From positions 1 to 64,000 of the forward strand of contig NZ_JAAIJY010000001.1 of NCBI RefSeq assembly GCF_011752065.1: a stretch of DNA of 64,000 nt. Reading direction: 5' to 3'. Below the pieces are notes generated by a model. The model made no database searches. It saw only the letters and a list, made by a program, of their open reading frames with translations, and was not told the DNA's origin. Within the stretch, counting starts at the first letter, position 1. Each line of letters begins with the position of its first letter. This DNA is from Actinomyces sp. ZJ308 (lineage in GTDB: Bacteria > Actinomycetota > Actinomycetes > Actinomycetales > Actinomycetaceae). Shown one piece after another: positions 58,142-64,000 of the stretch. The position numbers and the translations under genes were made by a program.

Positions 58142-59529
58142 TGAGCACCACCCGCACCTTCCGCGCCTCCGGCCCCGCCACCGACGACCTGTCCGAGGGC
58201 CTCGAGCAGTTCACCGTCAGCGGCGGGGACTGGGACGACGTCGTCGCCCGGATCGCCGAGCGCGACGAGGCCGACCGCCTGCGCAACGACCGCATCGTGC
58301 TCAACATGGGCCCGGTCCACCCCTCCACCCACGGCGTGCTGCGCCTGGTCCTGGAGGCCGACGGCGAGGTCGTCACCGAGGTCCGCGTCGGTACCGGCTA
58401 CCTGCACACCGGTATCGAGAAGAACATGGAGTACCGCACCTGGGTCCAGGGCGAGACCTTCGTGACCCGCATGGACTACGTGGCCCCCTTCTTCCAGGAG
58501 GTCGGCTATGCGCTGGCCGTCGAGAAGCTCCTGGGCATCACCGACGACGTCCCCGAGAAGGCCACCGTCACCCGCGTGCTGCTCATGGAGCTCAACCGCA
58601 TCGCCTCCCACGTCGTGGCCGTGGGCACCGGGGGCAACGAGATGGGCGGCACCACGCTCATGACCATCGCCTTCCGCTGCCGCGAGAACATCCTCAAGGC
58701 CTTCGAGATGGTCTCCGGGCTGCGCATGAACCACGCCTACGTCCGCCCCGGGGGCCTGGCCCAGGACATCCCCGAGGGCTTCACCGAGTTCGTGCGCTCG
58801 GTCATGCCCGACATCAAGCACGACATCCACGAGCTCGAGCTGCTGCTCCTGGAGAACCCGATCCTCAAGTCCCGCTTCATCGGCGTGGGCGAGATCAGCC
58901 TGGCCGGCGGGCTCGCCCTGGGGCTGAGCGGCCCGTGCCTGCGCGCCGCCGGCTACCCCCTGGACATCCGCCGCACCAAGCCCTACTGCGGCTACGAGAC
59001 CTACGACTTCCGCGTGCCCACCTACAAGGTCTCCGACTGCTACAACCGCCTGCGGCTCCGGCTGGACGAGTCCTACGAGTCGCTCAAGATCGTCTCCCAG
59101 TGCCTGGACCGCCTCGAGGAGATCTCCGCCCGTGGCGAGGACCCCTCCAACGCCACGATGGTGGCCGACCCGACCATCGCCTGGCCCGCCCGCATGGCCA
59201 TCGCCACCGACGGGCAGGGCCAGTCCCTGGAGCACGTGCGCGAGATCATGGGCTCGTCCATGGAGTCCCTCATCCACCACTTCAAGCTGGTGACCCAGGG
59301 CTTCCGGGTCCCGGCCGGCCAGGTCTACCAGACCGTGGAGCACGCCAAGGGGGTCCTGGGCATCCACGCCGTCTCCGACGGCGGCACCCGCCCCTACCGG
59401 GTCCACTTCCGCGACCCCTCATTCTCCAACCTGCAGTCGCTGGCCCTGATGGGCGAGGGCGGCATGATCGCCGACCTCGTGCCCACCCTGGCCTCCATCG
59501 ACCCCGTCCTGGGAGGCGTGGACCGCTGA
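58141..59529 (+). CDS. nuoD: NADH-quinone oxidoreductase subunit D
   Basis: This 462-residue 49-kDa-type subunit helps form the quinone-binding cavity with NuoB. Key segments are [22 protein letters not shown] (about 57-78), [37 protein letters not shown] and the C-terminal [38 protein letters not shown] (in part). The N-terminal 50 residues are a variable extension. It is joined to nuoC and nuoE by overlapping stop/start codons. Confidence 0.95.
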   Translation: MSTTRTFRASGPATDDLSEGLEQFTVSGGDWDDVVARIAERDEADRLRNDRIVLNMGPVHPSTHGVLRLVLEADGEVVTEVRVGTGYLHTGIEKNMEYRTWVQGETFVTRMDYVAPFFQEVGYALAVEKLLGITDDVPEKATVTRVLLMELNRIASHVVAVGTGGNEMGGTTLMTIAFRCRENILKAFEMVSGLRMNHAYVRPGGLAQDIPEGFTEFVRSVMPDIKHDIHELELLLLENPILKSRFIGVGEISLAGGLALGLSGPCLRAAGYPLDIRRTKPYCGYETYDFRVPTYKVSDCYNRLRLRLDESYESLKIVSQCLDRLEEISARGEDPSNATMVADPTIAWPARMAIATDGQGQSLEHVREIMGSSMESLIHHFKLVTQGFRVPAGQVYQTVEHAKGVLGIHAVSDGGTRPYRVHFRDPSFSNLQSLALMGEGGMIADLVPTLASIDPVLGGVDR

Positions 59530-60329
59530 TGAGCACCACCGATAACGCAGTCACCCCGGCCGGCCCGGCAGCGCCGGCCGTCAACCCCGCCGTCGAGACC
59601 ATCGCCACCGTCAGCGCCGTGGGCCCGGTGGGCACCGTGGCGGCCGCCGCCGTCGCAGCCGGCTACAGCCCCGACGTCGCCCAGGGCCTCCAGGTCGACA
59701 TCGAGCGGATCATCGCCCGCTATCCGTCGGGCAGGGAGCGCAGCGCCCTCATCCCGATGCTCCACCTCATCCAGTCCGTGGACGGATACGTCTCGCCGGC
59801 CGGCATCGCCCTGTGCGCCGCCCGGCTGGGCCTGGAGCGCGCCGAGGTCAGCGCCGTGGCCACCTTCTACAGCCAGTTCCGCCGCCACCCGGCCGGCGCC
59901 TACCACGTGGGCGTGTGCACCAACGCCCTGTGCGCCGTCATGGGCGGGGACGAGATCTGGGCCGCCGTCACCGAGCACGCCGGACTGGGCGCCGAGGAGA
60001 CCAGTGAGGACGGCACCATCAGCCTCGAGCGCATCGAGTGCAACGCCGCCTGCGACTACGCCCCCGTCGTCATGGTCAACTGGGAGTTCTTCGACAACCA
60101 GACCCCCGACTCCGCCGTCGCCATGATCGAGGCCCTCGAGCGAGGCGAGGACGTCGCCCCCACCCGGGGCCCCGAGACCGTGCCCACCTTCCGTGAGAAC
60201 GAGCGCCTGCTCGCCGGCTTCGAGGACGGCCGCACCGACGAGGGACGCGGCCCCGGCGAGCCGACCCTGCGGGGCCTGCGCATCGCCCGCGAGCAGGGCT
60301 GGACCGCGCCCAAGGAGGAGAGCAAGTGA
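59529..60329 (+). CDS. nuoE: NADH-quinone oxidoreductase subunit E
   Basis: This 266-residue 24-kDa subunit is a thioredoxin-like protein that binds a [2Fe-2S] cluster (N1a). Cys ligands are in VGVCTNALCAVMGG and IECNAACDYAPVVMVN. The N-terminal 60 residues are an Ala/Val/Pro-rich extension. The C-terminal 60 residues are hydrophilic (RGPETVPTFRENERLLAGFEDGR in part), an actinobacterial feature. It overlaps nuoD and nuoF. Confidence 0.94.
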   Translation: MSTTDNAVTPAGPAAPAVNPAVETIATVSAVGPVGTVAAAAVAAGYSPDVAQGLQVDIERIIARYPSGRERSALIPMLHLIQSVDGYVSPAGIALCAARLGLERAEVSAVATFYSQFRRHPAGAYHVGVCTNALCAVMGGDEIWAAVTEHAGLGAEETSEDGTISLERIECNAACDYAPVVMVNWEFFDNQTPDSAVAMIEALERGEDVAPTRGPETVPTFRENERLLAGFEDGRTDEGRGPGEPTLRGLRIAREQGWTAPKEESK

Positions 60330-61657
60330 GCGCCACCGCCACCTACACCGCGCCGGGCACCCTCACCCCGGTCCTGAGCGACCTGTGGGACCAGGAGCGC
60401 TCCTGGACCCTGCGGTCCTACCTCGACCACGGCGGCTACGAGGGCCTCAAGCGCGCCAAGGCCCTCAGCCCCGAGGAGCTCATCACCCTCATCAAGGACT
60501 CCGGCCTGCGCGGACGCGGCGGCGCCGGGTTCCCCACCGGCCTGAAGTGGTCCTTCCTGCCCCCGGTCGACGGCGGCCCGCGCTACCTCGTGGTCAACGC
60601 CGACGAGTCCGAGCCGGGCACCTGCAAGGACATCCCCACGATCATGTCCAACCCCCAGGCGCTCATCGAGGGCATCGCCATCACCTCGCGGGCCATCGGC
60701 GGCGACCACGCCTTCGTCTACCTGCGCGGCGAGGTCCCCCACGTCTACCGCCGCCTGCTCAGGGCCGTGCGCGAGGCCACCGAGTCCGGCCTGCTGGACA
60801 CCGGCTTCGGCCTGGACGGCCAGCAGCGCCTGCGCATCACCGCCCACGCGGGGGCCGGCGCCTACATCTGCGGCGAGGAGACCGCCCTGCTGGACTCCCT
60901 GGAGGGCCGCCGCGGCCACCCCCGCCTCAAGCCTCCCTTCCCCGCCGTCGCCGGCCTCTACGCCCGGCCCACGGTGGTCAACAACGTCGAGACCATCGCC
61001 TCGGTCCCCGCGATCCTGGCCCGCGGCGCCCAGTGGTATTCCGCCATGGGCACCGAGAAGTCCAAGGGCCACGGCATCTTCTCCGTCTCCGGGCACGTGG
61101 CCCACCCCGGCCAGTACGAGGCCCCCTTCGGCATCACGATGCGCGAGCTCATCGAGCTCTCCGGAGGCATCCGAGCGGGCCACGAGTTGAAGTTCTGGGT
61201 GCCGGGAGGCTCCTCGACGCCGATCTTCGGCCCCGACGAGCTCGACGTCCCCCTGGACTACGAGTCCGTGGCCGAGGCCGGCTCCATGCTGGGAACCCGC
61301 GCCCTGCAGGTCTTCGACGAGACCGTCTCCGTGGTGCGCGTGGTCACCCGCTGGACCGAGTTCTACCAGCACGAGTCCTGCGGCAAGTGCACCCCCTGCC
61401 GCGAGGGCACCTACTGGATGCGCCAGATCATGCTGCGCCTGGAGGCCGGGCGCGGGCTGCCCGGCGACGTCGAGAAGCTCGAGTCCATCGCCTCCAACAT
61501 CGCCGGGCGCTCCTTCTGCGCCCTGGGCGACGCCTCGGCCACCCCGGTCCTGACCGGCATCAAGCGGTTCCGCGAGGAGTTCGAGGCCGGCTACACCGCC
61601 GCCGCCGGCGAGCTCTTCCCCTACGCCGCCTCCTCCGTCTTCGAAAGCGCACGGTGA
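60326..61657 (+). CDS. nuoF: NADH-quinone oxidoreductase subunit F
   Basis: This 443-residue NADH-oxidising subunit binds FMN and a [4Fe-4S] cluster. The nucleotide-binding motif is GLRGRGGAGFPTGLKW (about 61-76). FMN/NADH segments are NADESEPGTCKD and AGAYICGEETALLDSLEGRRG. The Fe-S ligands are in ESCGKCTPCREGTYW (about 351-365) plus a Cys in RSFCALGD. GTG 60326 overlaps the nuoE stop. NuoG starts three bases after the stop. Confidence 0.95.
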   Translation: MSATATYTAPGTLTPVLSDLWDQERSWTLRSYLDHGGYEGLKRAKALSPEELITLIKDSGLRGRGGAGFPTGLKWSFLPPVDGGPRYLVVNADESEPGTCKDIPTIMSNPQALIEGIAITSRAIGGDHAFVYLRGEVPHVYRRLLRAVREATESGLLDTGFGLDGQQRLRITAHAGAGAYICGEETALLDSLEGRRGHPRLKPPFPAVAGLYARPTVVNNVETIASVPAILARGAQWYSAMGTEKSKGHGIFSVSGHVAHPGQYEAPFGITMRELIELSGGIRAGHELKFWVPGGSSTPIFGPDELDVPLDYESVAEAGSMLGTRALQVFDETVSVVRVVTRWTEFYQHESCGKCTPCREGTYWMRQIMLRLEAGRGLPGDVEKLESIASNIAGRSFCALGDASATPVLTGIKRFREEFEAGYTAAAGELFPYAASSVFESAR

Positions 61658-61660
61658 GCC

Positions 61661-64000
61661 ATGACTGCTGAGACGACCACAAAGAGCCCCGCGCCGGCCG
61701 GGCCGCCGGCCCCCGAGATGGTCCACATGACCATCGACGGGCTTCCCGTCGAGGTCGAGAAGGGCACCCTCCTCATCCGCGCCGCCGAGCAGGTCGGGGT
61801 GCGCATCCCGCGCTTCTGCGACCACCCGCTGCTCGCGCCGTCGGCCAACTGCCGCCAGTGCCTGGTGGAGGTGGCCATGCCCGGGCGCGACGGCGTCGTG
61901 CGGCCCATGCCCAAGCCCCAGCCCTCCTGCGCCATGACCGCCATGGAGGGCATGGAGATCTCCACCCAGGCCACCAGCGAGGTCGCCGCCAAGGCCCAGG
62001 CCGGCACCATGGAGTTCCTCCTCATCAACCACCCGCTGGACTGCCCCGTGTGTGACAAGGGCGGCGAGTGCCCCCTGCAGAACCAGGCCCTGGAGCTCAT
62101 GGCCTCCGGCGCCCAGTCCGCCACCCGCTTCACCGACGTCAAGCGCACCTTCCCCAAGCCGCTGCGCCTGACCAGCAATATCCTGCTGGACCGCGACCGC
62201 TGCATCCTGTGCCAGCGCTGCGTGCGCTTCGCCGACCAGATCCCCGGCGACCCCTTCATCGCCCTCCAGGGACGCGGCGGCGGCCACCCCTCCTACGACA
62301 TGGACGGCCACCCCGAGCACGCCGGCGGCCTGTACTCCGAGCAGATCGGGCGCTTCGACGCCCGCGTCCTGGACTTCTCCACCGGCTCCGCCGAGCAGTC
62401 GATCGACGCCGACCTCCAGACGATCCGCGGCGTGCCCTCCCTGAGCGCCCTGGGCGACCTGACCGGCCCCGGCGGCGAGCCCGGCGCCTCCGACGGCACC
62501 GACTACGGACCCGACCTGGGTGCCGGACGCGAGGACCTCGACGTCTCCGGGCGGCCCTTCGCCTCCTACTTCTCCGGCAACATCATCCAGATCTGCCCCG
62601 TGGGCGCCCTGACCTCGGCGAGGTACCGCTTCCGGGCCCGTCCCATGGACCTGGTCTCCACCGACTCCGTCACCGAGCACGACGCCTCCGGCTCGGCCAT
62701 CCGCGTCGACATGCGCCGCGGCGTCGTCCTGCGCCACCTGGCCGGCAACGACCCCGAGGTCAACGAGGAGTGGATCACCGACAAGGACCGCTTCGCCTTC
62801 ACCTGGTCCTCCCAGCCCGACCGCCTCACCGTGCCGCTCGTGCGCGACGAGGATACCGGCGAGCTCGTCACCACCTCCTGGTCCGATGCCCTGGACGTCG
62901 CCGCCCGGGGATTGGCCCGCGCCGCCTCCGACGGGGGAGTGGGGCTCCTGCCCGGCGGCCGCCTCACCCTGGAGGACGCCTGGGCCTGGTCCCGCTTCGC
63001 CCGCACCGTCCTGGGCACCAACGACATCGACCAGCGCGTGCGCACCCACAGCCTGGAGGAGGACACCTTCCTGGCCGCCCGGGTGGCCGGCACCGGCCTG
63101 GGCGCCGTCACCTACCGCCACCTGGAGACGGCCGGCCAGGTCCTGCTCCTGGGCCTGGAGCCCGAGGACGAGTGCGGCTCGCTGTTCCTGCGCCTGCGCA
63201 AGGGCGTGCGCGCCGGCGGCGTCAACGTGGCCACGGTGACCACCTGCCTGAGCGCCGGCAGCCGCAAGCTCTCCGCCCAGGCCGTCCTCACCCCGCCCGG
63301 GGAGGAGGCCCGCGTCGTCGCCCACCTCAGCCAGACCCACCCCGCCCTCGTGGAGGCCCTGCGGGCCGACGGCGCCACCATCCTCGTCGGCGAGCGCGCC
63401 GCCCGCGTGCCCGGCCTGCTCAGCGTCGCCGACGCCCTGGCCACCGCCACCGGCGCCCTGCTGGCCTGGGTCCCGCGGCGCAGCGGCGAGCGCGGCGGCA
63501 TCGAGGCGGGGCTGCTGCCCGGCCTGCTGCCCGGCGGGCGCCCCGTGGCCGACCCCGAGGCCCGGTCCCAGGTCGAGCGGGCCTGGAACATGGGCCCCGA
63601 GCACCACCTGCCCACGTCGCTGGGTCGTGACACCACCGGGATCCTCTCGGCCCTCCTGGACGGCACCCTCGCCGGCGCCGTCGTCGGCGGCATCGACCTG
63701 CGCGACTTCCCGGACCCGGGCCTGGCCCGCGCGGCCATGGCCGCCAGCGGCTTCACCGTCCAGCTCGAGGTGCGCCGCAGCGAGGTCAGCGAGCACGCCG
63801 ACGTCGTCCTGCCCGTGGCCCCGGCCGTGGAGAAGAACGGCACCTTCGTCAACTGGGAGGGGCGCGTGCGGCCCTTCGGCCAGGCCCACGTCTCGCGTGC
63901 CCGCACCGACCGCCAGGTCCTGGGGATGCTCGCCGACGAGATGGGCGTCGACCTCCAGGTCGACGACCTGGTCACCCTGCACGAGCAGCTCGCCGCCCTG
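61661..64000 (+). CDS. nuoG: NADH-quinone oxidoreductase subunit G (3' end outside window)
   Basis: 780 codons are visible and no stop is reached. It is the 75-kDa-type subunit, an iron-sulfur chain plus a degenerate molybdopterin-oxidoreductase domain. An N-terminal [2Fe-2S] ferredoxin domain (IPRFCDHPLLAPSANCRQCLVEV, about 47-69, in part) is followed by the His-Cys [4Fe-4S] motif HPLDCPVCDKGGECPLQ (about 125-141) and a second cluster motif RCILCQRCVRF (about 181-191). NIIQICPVGAL adds the next Cys. The rest is the oxidoreductase-like domain, ending near NGTFVNWEGRVRPF. nuoH onward should lie beyond the edge. Confidence 0.94.
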   Translation, partial: MTAETTTKSPAPAGPPAPEMVHMTIDGLPVEVEKGTLLIRAAEQVGVRIPRFCDHPLLAPSANCRQCLVEVAMPGRDGVVRPMPKPQPSCAMTAMEGMEISTQATSEVAAKAQAGTMEFLLINHPLDCPVCDKGGECPLQNQALELMASGAQSATRFTDVKRTFPKPLRLTSNILLDRDRCILCQRCVRFADQIPGDPFIALQGRGGGHPSYDMDGHPEHAGGLYSEQIGRFDARVLDFSTGSAEQSIDADLQTIRGVPSLSALGDLTGPGGEPGASDGTDYGPDLGAGREDLDVSGRPFASYFSGNIIQICPVGALTSARYRFRARPMDLVSTDSVTEHDASGSAIRVDMRRGVVLRHLAGNDPEVNEEWITDKDRFAFTWSSQPDRLTVPLVRDEDTGELVTTSWSDALDVAARGLARAASDGGVGLLPGGRLTLEDAWAWSRFARTVLGTNDIDQRVRTHSLEEDTFLAARVAGTGLGAVTYRHLETAGQVLLLGLEPEDECGSLFLRLRKGVRAGGVNVATVTTCLSAGSRKLSAQAVLTPPGEEARVVAHLSQTHPALVEALRADGATILVGERAARVPGLLSVADALATATGALLAWVPRRSGERGGIEAGLLPGLLPGGRPVADPEARSQVERAWNMGPEHHLPTSLGRDTTGILSALLDGTLAGAVVGGIDLRDFPDPGLARAAMAASGFTVQLEVRRSEVSEHADVVLPVAPAVEKNGTFVNWEGRVRPFGQAHVSRARTDRQVLGMLADEMGVDLQVDDLVTLHEQLAAL

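Noticed and set aside
60056-63982. A 1308-codon open frame on the minus strand opposite nuoE, nuoF and nuoG
   Set aside because: It is rich in Gly/Val/Ala/Asp with no family motifs, while the plus strand encodes unmistakable NuoE/F/G with cluster motifs. Long antisense frames are expected from biased third positions at very high GC.
1-64000. tRNA, rRNA, riboswitch or CRISPR features
   Set aside because: Gaps between genes were read for cloverleaf-like 3' ends, repeat-spacer arrays and known riboswitch cores. None was convincing by eye.

Overview
The window is a high-GC actinobacterial chromosome segment. The best fit is an oral or mucosal Actinomyces or close relative. This is inferred from gene content (NADH dehydrogenase nuo operon, full menaquinone set, fumarate reductase/succinate dehydrogenase, SigK-RskA-DipZ, DapD, arginine deiminase, GH112 phosphorylase) and from the base composition; no database search was possible. 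No rRNA, tRNA, CRISPR array or intact prophage was recognised.

Layout. 1-1380 is a small AT-richer patch: the 3' end of a transposase gene, an SGNH-hydrolase gene cut off by that element, and an unknown membrane-anchored protein. 1394-5803 holds a methyltransferase and an sdhCAB (frdCAB-type) operon read leftward from a promoter overlapped by a perfect inverted repeat. 6054-11578 is a dipeptide/oligopeptide ABC importer with its two ATPases fused. 11628-19421 carries dapD, a histidine phosphatase, small membrane proteins, menE, a sugar kinase/ADP-ribosylglycohydrolase pair and menA. 19790-24700 carries a YagU-like protein, a repetitive lipoprotein, dipZ, sigK and rskA. 25106-28488 has menB and a leftward module of secreted mini-peptide, terminator, histidine kinase and response regulator. 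28691-30070 is arginine deiminase. 30106-40721 is a leftward locus for import and phosphorolysis of lacto-N-biose/galacto-N-biose: ROK regulator, GH112 phosphorylase, ABC importer, phosphohexomutase, nucleotidyltransferase, GHMP kinase. 41336-44502 is a glycine-betaine/proline ABC importer. 44595-46040 has two paralogous membrane proteins separated by a 120-bp inverted-repeat element. 46192 onward: ornithine carbamoyltransferase, menC, menD, an HtrA-like protease, menF, menG, menJ-like reductase, and nuoA-G, with nuoG running off the end.

How it fits together. Almost the whole menaquinone pathway (menA, B, C, D, E, F, G and a MenJ-like reductase) is here, scattered in small units, beside two of the enzymes that use the quinone pool (Nuo complex I and the SDH/FRD complex). 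The other themes are nutrient capture from the host (peptides, mucin-type or milk-type disaccharides, arginine, compatible solutes) and envelope redox or stress control (DipZ, SigK/RskA, HtrA).

The most interesting candidate system is the 65-residue secreted two-cysteine peptide encoded directly upstream of a NarL-type two-component system (26301-28488). It has its own good promoter and a hairpin terminator between peptide and kinase, which resembles a peptide signalling or bacteriocin-sensing locus. A second genome-style signal is that at least eight genes here start 6-7 nt after a TANNNT hexamer with no Shine-Dalgarno, consistent with leaderless mRNAs, including menB, menC and menD.
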